Notes: a model not told the origin generated them from the letters alone. A DNA stretch of 64,000 nucleotides from an uncultured Acetatifactor sp. (GCA_910585015.1 CAJUCT010000023.1:6453-70452), one strand, 5' to 3'. Shown: positions 50,002-58,851, counted from the stretch's first letter. Translations and numbers: made by a program.

Positions 50002-51123
50002 ATGCATTATGATTATCTGGTAGTGGGATCGGGCCTGTACGGCTCGATCTTTGCCCATGAGGCCAAGACTCGGGGCAAGTCGGTTCTGGTGGTGGACAAG
50101 CGGCCCCATGTGGCGGGCAATATCTATACGGAAAAGATGGAGGGAATCCCGGTTCACAAATACGGAGCCCATATTTTTCACACCAACAATGAGCGTGTGT
50201 GGAATTATATTACGCAGTTCGCGCAGTTCAACCGCTTCACCAATTCCCCGGTGGCAAATTATAAAGGGGAATTATATTCCCTGCCCTTCAACATGTATAC
50301 CTTTAACAAAATGTGGGGTGTGACAACGCCCCAGGAAGCGGCGGCCAAGATAGAGGAGCAAAAAAGGGAGGCGGCTATCACGGAGCCTGCGAACCTGGAA
50401 GAGCAGGCCGTTTCCCTGGTGGGACGGGATATCTTTGAGAAGCTGGTGAAGGGCTACACAGAGAAACAATGGGGGCGAGACTGTAAGGAACTTCCGGCAT
50501 TTATTATCAAGCGGCTGCCGGTGCGGCTTACTTTTGATAACAATTATTTCAATGCCCTGTACCAGGGAATCCCCATAGGCGGCTATACCCGGCTGGTAGA
50601 AAATCTGCTGGAGGGAATCGAGGTGCGCCTGTGTACGGATTATCTGGAGCACCGGGAGGAACTTGACGCTCTGGCGGATAAGGTGGTCTACACCGGGCCC
50701 ATAGACGGGTTCTATGACTATCGGCTGGGAGCGCTGGAATACCGCTCTGTGTACTTTGAGACGGAGGTGCTGGACCTGCCCAACTTCCAGGGCAACGCGG
50801 CAGTGAATTACACGGACCGGGAGACCCCCTGGACCCGGATTATCGAGCACAAGTGGTTCGTATTTGGGAAAGACGAGGAGGGCAGAGAGTTTCCCAAGAC
50901 AGTGATCAGCCGGGAGTACAGCTTAGAGTGGAAGCCGGGGGATGAACCCTATTATCCTGTGAACGATGAGAGAAACAGTTTACTGTACAGGGAATACAGA
51001 AAGCTGGCCGATGAGGAGAAGAAGGTGATTTTCGGCGGAAGGCTGGGGGAGTACAGGTACTACGATATGGACGCGGTGATTGCGGCGGCGCTGGAATTGT
51101 GTGACAGAGAACTGCAGGCGTAA
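50002..51123 (+). CDS. glf: UDP-galactopyranose mutase
   Basis: An FAD enzyme that interconverts UDP-galactopyranose and UDP-galactofuranose for surface glycans. The 373-residue protein has the FAD motif VVGSGLYGSIFAHEA, RPHVAGNIYTEKMEGIPVHK, the active-site region KYGAHIFHTNNERVWNYI, KGYTEKQWGRDCKELPAFI, and the C-terminal GGRLGEYRYYDMDAVIAAAL. The ATG at 50002 follows GGAGGA at the end of the upstream gene. No other surface-glycan genes adjoin. Confidence 0.96.
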   Translation: MHYDYLVVGSGLYGSIFAHEAKTRGKSVLVVDKRPHVAGNIYTEKMEGIPVHKYGAHIFHTNNERVWNYITQFAQFNRFTNSPVANYKGELYSLPFNMYTFNKMWGVTTPQEAAAKIEEQKREAAITEPANLEEQAVSLVGRDIFEKLVKGYTEKQWGRDCKELPAFIIKRLPVRLTFDNNYFNALYQGIPIGGYTRLVENLLEGIEVRLCTDYLEHREELDALADKVVYTGPIDGFYDYRLGALEYRSVYFETEVLDLPNFQGNAAVNYTDRETPWTRIIEHKWFVFGKDEEGREFPKTVISREYSLEWKPGDEPYYPVNDERNSLLYREYRKLADEEKKVIFGGRLGEYRYYDMDAVIAAALELCDRELQA

Positions 51124-51124
51124 A

Positions 51125-51157
51125 AAAACCTCGGAAAGGTAATCTTTCCGAGGTTTT
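51125..51157. terminator. terminator between glf and tRNA-Thr
   Basis: AAAACCTCGGAAAG (51125-51138) pairs with CTTTCCGAGGTTTT (51144-51157). T-runs on both strands let it serve glf and the opposing tRNA-Thr. Confidence 0.88.
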
Positions 51158-51158
51158 C

Positions 51159-51231
51159 AGCTGAAAATGGGACTCGAACCCACGACCCCTTCATTACGAG
51201 TGAAGTGCTCTACCAACTGAGCTATTTCAGC
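51159..51231 (-). tRNA. tRNA-Thr (anticodon CGT)
   Basis: A 73-nt cloverleaf on the minus strand. Acceptor GCTGAAA pairs with TTTCAGC, the D arm is GCTC...GAGC, the anticodon stem is CTTCA/TGAAG around loop CTCGTAA, and the T arm holds GGTTCGAGTCC. The discriminator is T and CCA is not encoded. It reads ACG. Confidence 0.96.
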
Positions 51232-51314
51232 ACTGCTATTTATTATAGCGGGTAATGAGGAAAAATGCAACCTTTATTTTCAGAAATTTACAAATTGAGA
51301 AGGGACTTTTCTGC

Positions 51315-51343
51315 TTTACAGGACTAAAATATTCAAGTATAAT
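51315..51343 (+). promoter_or_regulatory. iorA promoter
   Basis: TTTACA (51315-51320) and TATAAT (51338-51343), 17-bp spacing, 46 bp before the iorA start. Confidence 0.75.
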
Positions 51344-51389
51344 ACAAAGGGTAGTGTATAAGCATTTTGTGAGAGTGAGGAAAGTACAT

Positions 51390-53123
51390 ATGAAACAATT
51401 AATGTTAGGAAACAAGGCGCTGGCCCGGGGCCTGTATGAGGCGGGCTGCTGTGTGGTATCCAGTTATCCCGGCACCCCCAGCACGGAGGTGACCGAGGAA
51501 GCCGCCAAATATGATGAGATCTATTGCGAGTGGGCTCCCAACGAGAAGGTTGCCATGGAGGTGGCTTTTGGAGCCTGTCTGGCGGGCAGGCGGGCTTTCT
51601 GCGGCATGAAACATGTGGGGCTGAATGTGGCGGCGGATCCCCTTTTCACCTGTTCCTATACCGGTGTGAACGCGGGGCTGGTGATCTGTGTGGCGGATGA
51701 CGCGGGAATGCACTCCTCCCAGAACGAGCAGGACAGCCGCCATCATGCCATCGCCTCCAAGGTTCCCATGCTGGAACCTGCGGACTCCGACGAGGCATAC
51801 CGGTTTGCCAAGCTGGCCTTTGCCATCAGCGAGGAGTTTGACACGCCGGTTATTATCAAGATGTGTACCAGGGTGGCCCATTCCCAGAGCGTGGTGGATA
51901 CGGGAGAGCGGGTGGTGCCAGAGATAAAGCCCTATGAAAAAAATATTGCGAAATATGTGATGATGCCCGGTAATGCCATACGGCGCCATCCCTTTGTGGA
52001 AGAGCGTACCCGCAGACTCATCGCCTACGAGGAGACAGCGGAGGTCAACCGGGTGGAGATGGGGGACACCGGGCTGGGAATTATCACTTCCTCCACCAGC
52101 TATCAGTATGTCAAGGAGGTTTTCGGCAATAAGGCGTCCATCTTAAAGATCGGTATGGTCAATCCCCTGCCCCGGCAGCTGATTCTGGATTTTGCCGCCA
52201 GGGTGGACAAGCTGGCCATTGTGGAAGAACTGGATCCCATTATTGAGAATCATTGCAGACAGCTGGGACTGGAAGTTACGGGCAAGGATGTTTTTCCCAT
52301 GGAGGGCGAGTATTCCCAGAATCTGGTGGCAGAGAAGCTGGGGGTGTCCGTTTCCCCGGTAAAAAGTCTGGAGGAGGCGCTGCCAGGCAGACCCCCTGTC
52401 ATGTGTTCGGGCTGTCCTCACAGGGGCTTGTTCTACACCTTGAAGCAGAATAAATGTACGGTATTGGGGGACATCGGCTGCTATACCCTGGGGGCGGTGG
52501 CTCCTTTGAGCGCCATGGACGTGACCCTGTGCATGGGCGCTTCCATCAGTTCCATCCATGGCTTTAACAAGGCTTTGGGGCAGGAGAGCGAGGGTAAGAC
52601 CGTGGCGGTGATAGGGGATTCCACCTTCATGCATTCCGGCATGACGGGCCTGGCCAATATAGCCTATAACCAGAGCAATTCCACGGTGATTATTCTGGAC
52701 AACTCTATCACAGGCATGACAGGGCACCAGCAGAATCCTACCACCGGTTACAATATCAAGGGGGATCCGGCGGGCAAAATCAATCTGGAGGAACTGTGCC
52801 GCGCCATGGGCTTTAACCGGGTGACGGTGGTGGACCCTTATGATCTGGCGGAGTGTGACAGAGTATTGAAGCAGGAACTGGCGGCGGAGGAACCCTCCGT
52901 TATTATCAGCCGCAGGCCCTGTGTACTGCTTAAATATGTGAAGCATGAGAAGCCCCTGAAGGTGGACTGTGACAAATGTGTGGGCTGTAAGTCCTGTATG
53001 CGTCTGGGCTGTCCGTCCATCAGCATCAGGAACGGCAAGGCTGTAATAGATTCCACTTTGTGCGTGGGCTGCGGTGTGTGTAAGCAGCTGTGCAAGTTCG
53101 GCGCGCTGGAGTCTCAGGAGTAA
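51390..53123 (+). CDS. iorA: indolepyruvate:ferredoxin oxidoreductase, alpha subunit
   Basis: Oxidatively decarboxylates aryl-pyruvates (from Trp, Phe, Tyr) to aryl-acetyl-CoA and reduces ferredoxin. The 577-residue protein has the pyrimidine-binding domain (SSYPGTPSTEVTEEAAKYDE), ThDP domain (GDIGCYTLGAVAPLSAMD, GDSTFMHSGMTG) and C-terminal ferredoxin clusters (CDKCVGCKSCMRLGCP and CVGCGVCKQLCKFGAL). The start at 51390 follows GTGAGGAAAG. iorB lies 131 bp downstream behind an element B unit, and paaK follows, forming an aryl-acid operon. Confidence 0.95.
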   Translation: MKQLMLGNKALARGLYEAGCCVVSSYPGTPSTEVTEEAAKYDEIYCEWAPNEKVAMEVAFGACLAGRRAFCGMKHVGLNVAADPLFTCSYTGVNAGLVICVADDAGMHSSQNEQDSRHHAIASKVPMLEPADSDEAYRFAKLAFAISEEFDTPVIIKMCTRVAHSQSVVDTGERVVPEIKPYEKNIAKYVMMPGNAIRRHPFVEERTRRLIAYEETAEVNRVEMGDTGLGIITSSTSYQYVKEVFGNKASILKIGMVNPLPRQLILDFAARVDKLAIVEELDPIIENHCRQLGLEVTGKDVFPMEGEYSQNLVAEKLGVSVSPVKSLEEALPGRPPVMCSGCPHRGLFYTLKQNKCTVLGDIGCYTLGAVAPLSAMDVTLCMGASISSIHGFNKALGQESEGKTVAVIGDSTFMHSGMTGLANIAYNQSNSTVIILDNSITGMTGHQQNPTTGYNIKGDPAGKINLEELCRAMGFNRVTVVDPYDLAECDRVLKQELAAEEPSVIISRRPCVLLKYVKHEKPLKVDCDKCVGCKSCMRLGCPSISIRNGKAVIDSTLCVGCGVCKQLCKFGALESQE

Positions 53124-53173
53124 TAAAGTTCCAAACATCCAAAACTCATTGGTGTAATAAAACAGGTGTGGCG

Positions 53174-53253
53174 GGAGTTTGGATGTTGTACATCCAAATA
53201 CGTATTAACGCAGTATCACAGGCACGGCCTGGGATATGCAGGAAAGAGGTAAG
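53174..53253 (+). repeat. element B in the iorA-iorB spacer
   Basis: One unit: first hairpin TTTGGATG-TTGTA-CATCCAAA, ATACGTATTAACGCA, second hairpin (GTATCACAGGC...GGGATATGC), tail GGAAAGAGGTAAGT. The tail directly abuts the iorB ATG at 53255, so its AAAGAGGT supplies the ribosome binding site of iorB. Confidence 0.85.
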
Positions 53254-53254
53254 T

Positions 53255-53830
53255 ATGACAAAAAATATTATGATTGTAGGCGTGGGGGGCCAAGGCTCCC
53301 TGCTGGCCAGCAAACTGCTGGGTCATCTGTTATTGACAGAAGGGTATGACGTAAAAGTGTCTGAAGTACACGGTATGAGCCAGCGGGGCGGCAGTGTGGT
53401 GACTTATGTGCGTTTCGGGGAAAAGGTGTATTCCCCCATTATCGACAGGGGGCAGGCGGACTATATCGTGTCCTTTGAAAAGTTGGAAGCCGCCCGCTAT
53501 GTGGAGTATTTAAAGTCTGACGGGCGAATTGTGACAAACACCCAGGAGATTGATCCCATGCCGGTGATAACGGGAGCTGCGCAGTACCCGGCGGATCTGG
53601 TGAATAAGCTGGAAAAGCTGGGGATTGCGGTGGATGCTATGGATTGTCTGGCATTAGCGGAGCAGGCGGGTTCCCCCAAGGCGGTAAACATCGTGCTGAT
53701 GGGCAGACTTTCCAAGTATTTTGACATTCCCGTGGAAAAATGGGAGAAGGCTATAGAGGACTGTGTTCCGGCTAAATTTCTGGAACTGAACAAAAAAGCT
53801 TTTGCCCTGGGGCGGGACTATGCGGCATAG
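53255..53830 (+). CDS. iorB: indolepyruvate:ferredoxin oxidoreductase, beta subunit
   Basis: The gamma-type subunit partner of IorA. The 191-residue protein starts with IMIVGVGGQGSLLASKLLGH, then KVSEVHGMSQRGGSVVTYVR, both typical of pyruvate/ketoisovalerate oxidoreductase gamma domains. Length is normal for IorB. The start is fixed by the AAAGAGGT tail of element B, 6 nt upstream. The repeat insertion may change the iorA:iorB ratio. Confidence 0.95.
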   Translation: MTKNIMIVGVGGQGSLLASKLLGHLLLTEGYDVKVSEVHGMSQRGGSVVTYVRFGEKVYSPIIDRGQADYIVSFEKLEAARYVEYLKSDGRIVTNTQEIDPMPVITGAAQYPADLVNKLEKLGIAVDAMDCLALAEQAGSPKAVNIVLMGRLSKYFDIPVEKWEKAIEDCVPAKFLELNKKAFALGRDYAA

Positions 53831-53876
53831 ATGTATGCCGAATCACAGAGTTTTATAAACAGCATTAGCAATTTAT

Positions 53877-53970
53877 CAAGCAGCGGCCATGTTGCGAACG
53901 GTAGCCTATTTGCCGGGAAATGCCCTGCAGGGAAATTGAAAAAGCATAATTAGCAGACAGGAGAGAAGAG
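53877..53970 (+). other. spacer upstream of paaK with weak element A similarity
   Basis: AACAGCATTAGCAATTT at about 53858-53874, GCGGCC, and AAATTG near 53936 recall element A order, but the core GGACGCC and the GCGGAAC end are absent. I see no other feature in the 53831-53973 spacer. Confidence 0.2.
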
Positions 53971-53973
53971 AAG

Positions 53974-55278
53974 ATGGGAAATTATTATCAGCCGGAGATT
54001 GAGACAATGCCGCTCCCGCAGCTGCAGGCCCTGCAGAGCGAGAGGCTGGTGGCACAGGTGAAGCATGTGTATGAGAACGTGGAGTTTTATCGAGACAGGA
54101 TGGATGCGGCCGGGGTGAAGCCGGAGGATATCCATGGCATCTGTGATCTGCACAAACTGCCCTTTGTCACCAAGGATGATCTGCGGGATCAGTATCCCTA
54201 TGGGCTGCTGGGAGTGCCGCTGTCGGAGTGTGTGCGCATCCAGTCCACCAGCGGCACCACGGGACGCAGGGTGGTGGCTTTCTACACCCAGGAGGATATT
54301 GACCTGTGGGATGACTGCTGTGCCCGGGCCATTGTGGCGGCGGGAGGTACCAGAGAGGATGTGTGTCACGTATGCTATGGCTATGGCTTGTTCACGGGAG
54401 GTCCCGGATTAAACGGCGGCTCCCACAAGGTGGGTTGTCTGACGCTGCCCATGTCCTCCGGCAACACGGAGCGTCAGCTGCAGTTTATGACGGATCTGGG
54501 ATCCACCATTATCTGCTGTACCCCTTCCTATGCGGCCAACCTGGGGGAGGCCATCAACGAGAGAGGACTGCGGGATAAGATCAAGCTGAAAGCCGGTATC
54601 TTCGGCGCGGAGCCTTGGACGGAGGAGATGCGCCATAATATTGAGGAATCCCTGGGCATCAAGGCATATGACATCTATGGGCTGACAGAGATTTCCGGTC
54701 CAGGCGTGTCCTTTGAGTGCGAGGAGCAGGCGGGTATGCATGTGCAGGAGGATCATTTCATTCCTGAAATCATCGATCCTGAGACGGGGGAGGTGCTGCC
54801 TGAGGGAGAGGTGGGCGAGTTGGTATTTACCTGTATCACCAAGAAAGCTTTCCCGCTGCTGCGCTACCGTACCAGGGATTTGTGCTATTTGACCAGAAAG
54901 AAATGCTCCTGCGGCCGCACCCACATCCGTATGCACAAGCCCATGGGCAGAAGCGACGATATGATGGTAGTCAAAGGCGTCAACGTATGGCCCTCACAGA
55001 TCGAGGCAGTGCTGCTGAACCAGGGCTATCAGGCCAACTATCAGATTCTGGTGGACCGTGTCGGCAACAATGACACCATCGAGGTACAGGTGGAGTTGAC
55101 CCCGGAGATGGCGGAGAATCCCACCATGACTATTGAGCAGAGGGAGAAAAAGATCGTGGCCGGTCTGAAGTCCATGCTGGGTATTAAAGTGGATGTGAAG
55201 GTGGTGGAACCCAAGACCATCACCCGGAGCGAGGGCAAGGCCGTCAGAGTTATTGACAAGAGGGAACTGTATCAGTAA
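53974..55278 (+). CDS. paaK: phenylacetate-CoA ligase
   Basis: An AMP-forming ligase of the PaaK family. The 434-residue protein has the ATP-binding STSGTTGRRVV, YGYGLFTGGPGLNGG, the AMP-binding YDIYGLTEISGPGV, RTRDLCYLTRKKCSCGRTH and the C-terminal lysine region TRSEGKAVRVIDKREL. Next to iorAB it likely runs in the ATP-yielding or CoA-recycling direction: aryl-acetyl-CoA from IorAB becomes free aryl-acetate. That direction is inferred from gene context. GGAG precedes the start; the gap to iorB is 143 bp without a terminator. Confidence 0.94.
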   Translation: MGNYYQPEIETMPLPQLQALQSERLVAQVKHVYENVEFYRDRMDAAGVKPEDIHGICDLHKLPFVTKDDLRDQYPYGLLGVPLSECVRIQSTSGTTGRRVVAFYTQEDIDLWDDCCARAIVAAGGTREDVCHVCYGYGLFTGGPGLNGGSHKVGCLTLPMSSGNTERQLQFMTDLGSTIICCTPSYAANLGEAINERGLRDKIKLKAGIFGAEPWTEEMRHNIEESLGIKAYDIYGLTEISGPGVSFECEEQAGMHVQEDHFIPEIIDPETGEVLPEGEVGELVFTCITKKAFPLLRYRTRDLCYLTRKKCSCGRTHIRMHKPMGRSDDMMVVKGVNVWPSQIEAVLLNQGYQANYQILVDRVGNNDTIEVQVELTPEMAENPTMTIEQREKKIVAGLKSMLGIKVDVKVVEPKTITRSEGKAVRVIDKRELYQ

Positions 55279-55352
55279 GGGAGCGGTGCGGACAAGGCGC
55301 TTGCACAAGACTTTGTCAGTAAGTTCCTGCCATATGGAAATGAGGAAAGAAT

Positions 55353-55424
55353 ATGGTTGCGATGCATGGCTGGATCACGTTAAGGGAAACATACAGGGTG
55401 GCGGATGAGGACGACCTGGAGTGA
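55353..55424 (+). pseudogene. N-terminal fragment resembling an immunity-7-type protein
   Basis: A 23-codon frame behind GAGGAAAG reads MVAMHGWITLRETYRVADED plus DLE, then stops. The HGWITLRE start is reminiscent of small Imm7-type immunity proteins of contact-toxin systems. No further sequence of the gene is present, so it appears truncated. The family resemblance is from memory and tentative. Confidence 0.35.
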
Positions 55425-55427
55425 TAT

Positions 55428-56291
55428 TCAGGGTGCTGCACCAGAGAGATCCAGCAGTTTTGCCGCATTTTTGCCCAGAACTGCCTCCTGTTCTGCGGCA
55501 GTCAGCCCTATGGCCCGCAGCCGCTCCACATAGTCCCCTTGGTCCTGCCATGGAGAGTCGGTGCCGAACAGGATTCGGGAAGTTCCATGCTTACGGCAAA
55601 GACGCAGGAAATCCGCCGGGGCCAGCACTGTGTTTTTGTGGGGAGAGGGCTCCATGCCGGGGTAGGGATCCATCTGGCCATAGGTAAAGGCGGTGTCCAG
55701 CCATACAGGCGCTCCGGCCAGATCGCTTTCCACCTGGGCCCAGTTGCCCCAGCCGCCCATGTGGGCCAGTACCAGCTTTTGGGGTGCAACCTCCTTAAGC
55801 ACGTGCAGCACATGCTCCACGGAAGCATAATCGTAGCCGTTTATACTGATATCTAACCCTGCATGGGTCAGCACGATAAGCCCCAGGTCGGAAGCCTCGT
55901 AGAGAATCCGCAGATTCTTGGGATCATCCAGATCCGTCCTCTGATAGGCGGGATGCAGTTTTATGCCCTTCACTCCGGCACTTTTCAGCCGCCGCAGTTC
56001 CTGGCTCACATGGGGATAATCCGGGTGCATACCGCCGAAGGGCAGGATGCCCTGGCTCTGCAGGGGCAGTAGCTTTTCAATAACAGTGTTGTTCAGATGT
56101 TCCACGCTGTTTGGGTTGGTCACCGCAGGCTGGGGCACACTGTAAGCGATCCCGTGGTGGCGCATGGAAACTAAAAGCCCGTACAGGGTGCCGTCCGTGT
56201 GAGGGCGTATGTGGGCGGCGGCTCCCAGCTTATTTATGGTTTTTTCCGCAATATGTCCGGGAAAAATATGGGTGTGCATATCAATAATCAT
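55428..56291 (-). CDS. amidohydrolase family protein (TIM-barrel metal hydrolase)
   Basis: A 287-residue protein of the amidohydrolase-2 group, which includes decarboxylases and lactone hydrolases. The N-terminal metal motif is MIIDMHTHIFPGH, further ligands lie in GVKGIKLHPAYQ, VLTHAGLD and LVLAHMGGWGNW, and the C-terminal Asp in RILFGTDSPWQDQ. The substrate cannot be read from the sequence. The start follows AAAGGA. It converges on paaK without a terminator between them, and overlaps no neighbour. Confidence 0.9.
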   Translation of the reverse strand: MIIDMHTHIFPGHIAEKTINKLGAAAHIRPHTDGTLYGLLVSMRHHGIAYSVPQPAVTNPNSVEHLNNTVIEKLLPLQSQGILPFGGMHPDYPHVSQELRRLKSAGVKGIKLHPAYQRTDLDDPKNLRILYEASDLGLIVLTHAGLDISINGYDYASVEHVLHVLKEVAPQKLVLAHMGGWGNWAQVESDLAGAPVWLDTAFTYGQMDPYPGMEPSPHKNTVLAPADFLRLCRKHGTSRILFGTDSPWQDQGDYVERLRAIGLTAAEQEAVLGKNAAKLLDLSGAAP

Positions 56292-56593
56292 GCTTTTTCC
56301 TTTCTTTTGAGTATGCCATCAGCGATTGCGATATAAAATATATATAACCAATTTTGCTTTTACTTGCACATCATATTCTATGAGAGACCTGATGTCAAGT
56401 ATATCCGTTGGCATGAGAACGGCTTCTAAAGACGTGTCGTGAAGAACACCCGTCAAGAGGCTTTTTTACATACAAAAAACCGAAAATGCGGCATTTTATC
56501 TGGTTTTGTTCCGCTGAGCAGCAACGACATGGAAGTTGGGAAAGTAAATATATCAATTCTAGATTAATGAACTGAACAATCGCTGAACAATAG

Positions 56594-56622
56594 TTGATTT
56601 TTAATTTTCTATATGATATATT
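56594..56622 (+). promoter_or_regulatory. candidate promoter of the nitrilase-fold operon
   Basis: TTGATT (56594-56599) and TATATT (56617-56622) with 17-bp spacing in AT-rich sequence. An alternative TATGAT is at 56612-56617. The remaining spacer 56292-56593 shows no gene; a short run KYIRWHENGF in one frame may be a remnant. Confidence 0.45.
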
Positions 56623-56644
56623 TATAGCAGGAAGGAGGACAAGC

Positions 56645-58012
56645 ATGGAAGAGATATATAATCTGATGGCGGAAATTATATATTACTTTTTCGAAAACAT
56701 AAATTCGGATTTCTATCAACATTATAATAATCGTACAAAAAAGAGCATAGATAATATAAAGTCCAGCATTGCGCATGAAATTCCCCGGTTGTTTTGCGCA
56801 AACGGAGAGGGGATAGCAGCGTTGGAAACTCCGGAATCAGTACTGTGCGGGATCAATAGTGTTTTCCTTTCCTGTAAGGGCAATAAAGAATTTGACAAAT
56901 TACTGCAATTGTTAATTATTTTAGATAATTCTCTAGAAAAACAAATGAGATGGGAATATGAGAGCAGGCAGGGAAACTGTTTTGAAGGATGCCTGAATGA
57001 AAATTGGAAAAAATATAAAATAGGTCTTTTACCGAGGTGCGAGTGCTGCTGGGAAAGGCATCATAGAGGAAGTCAGCATTATAACAGAATTGATAATTTT
57101 ATCCAAAATTTTCTGATAATCGATTATAGGGTATGGGAAAACTGGAGGATTATGCATCATTTCCTGCCCACCAGTTTAATGGCAAAAGCGGAGGAAAACA
57201 AGAAACTAACGGTGGTGATCTCTCCCTATAAAACGGGAGATGATTTTGCGGTAAAGAAATACATATCAAATGAGGAGCAGAAATTCTCGGTGCAATATAC
57301 AGGGAATGCCGAGGCAGATACGGATAAAGTGAAGAGAGTTATCGATTTGGCGGCGGAGAATAGGGCTTCTATTGTAATATTCCCTGAAATGCTTGGGAAT
57401 GCTACAATGGAAGATGCAATATCCGATTATCTGATGGAACCAAGTCGGCAGGAAAGAGGATGTTCTCCCGATCTGATTTTGTTGCCTACAATATGGAGTG
57501 ATCATACAAATACGGCATGTTTGTTGGACGGAACGGGAGCCACAATATGCAGGCAATGTAAACAATACCCGTATATGCTTCCTGATGGGTATGAAGAAGA
57601 TATTGTACCTGATCGTGTGATTCATCTAATCCATGGAGAAGGGATTGGCCGAATTGTAATAATGATTTGCCGGGATTTTTTGACGGCAGATTATCTTTCC
57701 AGAGTCCTGACAGGATTAAAGACAACTTTGATTCTTATACCTTCTTATTCTACCGGGGATCATGATTTTGAACAAATATTTGGAAAACTGCTTTCCGAAG
57801 ACTGTTGTGCCATTTGGACAAACGCATGTTCAGTGGTAAAAAAGCAGCAGAGAGAGGGAAAGGTAGGCATGGTATTGCAGGCCGGCAAGGTGAGGGTAGG
57901 TATAAGAGAGCGCTATAAGGAGTTCACTTGTCCCGGAGCCTGTGAAGGACAAGAATGCACCGATCCTAACATAAGGATATGTGAATTATATTATGATAGA
58001 GATGTCTCATAG
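56645..58012 (+). CDS. carbon-nitrogen hydrolase (nitrilase-fold) protein with unknown N-terminal domain
   Basis: A 455-residue cytosolic protein. Residues 1-180 show no known domain; they are helical and contain the cysteine/histidine patch RCECCWERHHRG. Residues of about 185-445 look like a nitrilase fold with a plausible Glu-Lys-Cys triad: E248 (VIFPEML), K306 (RQCKQYPY), C342 (IVIMICRDF). The spacing of 58 and 36 fits the family. Typical nitrilases lack the N-terminal part. The gene is AT-rich and first in a tight operon with a winged-helix gene and an unknown gene. GGAGG precedes the ATG. A defence-type or signalling role is possible but not shown. Confidence 0.75.
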   Translation: MEEIYNLMAEIIYYFFENINSDFYQHYNNRTKKSIDNIKSSIAHEIPRLFCANGEGIAALETPESVLCGINSVFLSCKGNKEFDKLLQLLIILDNSLEKQMRWEYESRQGNCFEGCLNENWKKYKIGLLPRCECCWERHHRGSQHYNRIDNFIQNFLIIDYRVWENWRIMHHFLPTSLMAKAEENKKLTVVISPYKTGDDFAVKKYISNEEQKFSVQYTGNAEADTDKVKRVIDLAAENRASIVIFPEMLGNATMEDAISDYLMEPSRQERGCSPDLILLPTIWSDHTNTACLLDGTGATICRQCKQYPYMLPDGYEEDIVPDRVIHLIHGEGIGRIVIMICRDFLTADYLSRVLTGLKTTLILIPSYSTGDHDFEQIFGKLLSEDCCAIWTNACSVVKKQQREGKVGMVLQAGKVRVGIRERYKEFTCPGACEGQECTDPNIRICELYYDRDVS

Positions 58013-58030
58013 ATGGAGAGGAGGGATGAG

Positions 58031-58843
58031 ATGGATAATTTCACGAAAGAGTATCAGGCACTTTATGACAATCTGAGATCGTCCGTCAATGAGGAAGCGG
58101 TATCTGCCGTGCTGGAAAGATTGAGTCAACAGTATCTTAAAGTACTTATGAAGGGACTTCATGAACAGAAGACAGAGGAAGTTATGGAAGCCACCAAACA
58201 GATGGCATATGTCAGGACAATTATGAAAAAGCAGCTGGATGAACAGAATGCCTTTTGCAATATGTGCTTCTTGGCCGGGATTAATGTGGGACAGATCAGA
58301 GTGGGTAATGCCTGGCTCCAGGAGCAGGGAAATGAAAAAAGCTTTGAAAGGAATATGACGATTTTGTGCGCAAAGGCACATGTCAGGGAAATTGTAAAAA
58401 GCGTCTATGAGAATCCAGGAATACAACACAAAATTCTGGCTCGGATGGTAGGTATAAGAACTAATTATCTCAGTCAGCTGGTGGTAAGCCTTGAGGAGGC
58501 CAAGTGTCTGCGCCGTTTCGGCACAAACAAGTGTACTTTTTATGAACTGACTTTAGCAGGAAAAGATTTTGCAAGAAAGAATTTTTCGGAGGAAAGATGT
58601 TTTCCTCTCAAGAATTATCTCTTAACAAAGGGCGGAGAGGAGGAACTAAATAATGGGAAGAAAACTCGAATAGATATATTGAAACAGCCGTTGTTGGAGG
58701 ATGAGCAATATAGGTATGAAGAGGCGGCATATAGGCGGGATAAGAGCGAGATTCCTGATATTAATCTATTCGCAAGAAGAAAATATGAAATACCGTCTAA
58801 AAAAGCAGCCAAGACATTTCAAAGGTATGATATTGCCAAATAG
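58031..58843 (+). CDS. winged-helix protein of unknown function
   Basis: A 270-residue protein. The first 85 residues are helical (VSAVLERLSQQYLKVLMKGL). Residues of about 115-185 form a MarR/ArsR-like winged helix: HVREIVKSVYENPGIQHKIL, then VGIRTNYLSQLVVSLEEAKC, a wing, and LTLAGKDFARKNF. The last 80 residues are charged and of unknown fold (KAAKTFQRYDIAK at the end). The start at 58031 follows GGAGAGGAGG; an ATG at 58013 overlaps the site. It begins 18 bp behind the nitrilase-fold gene and 8 bp before the next gene, so the three are one transcript. It may regulate the operon or be an effector component. Confidence 0.75.
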   Translation: MDNFTKEYQALYDNLRSSVNEEAVSAVLERLSQQYLKVLMKGLHEQKTEEVMEATKQMAYVRTIMKKQLDEQNAFCNMCFLAGINVGQIRVGNAWLQEQGNEKSFERNMTILCAKAHVREIVKSVYENPGIQHKILARMVGIRTNYLSQLVVSLEEAKCLRRFGTNKCTFYELTLAGKDFARKNFSEERCFPLKNYLLTKGGEEELNNGKKTRIDILKQPLLEDEQYRYEEAAYRRDKSEIPDINLFARRKYEIPSKKAAKTFQRYDIAK

Positions 58844-58851
58844 GAGATACT

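Noticed and set aside
53831..53973. Element A ahead of paaK
   Set aside because: Only AACAGCAT and a GCGGCC match; the core and the GCGGAAC end are missing, so I did not count it among the members.
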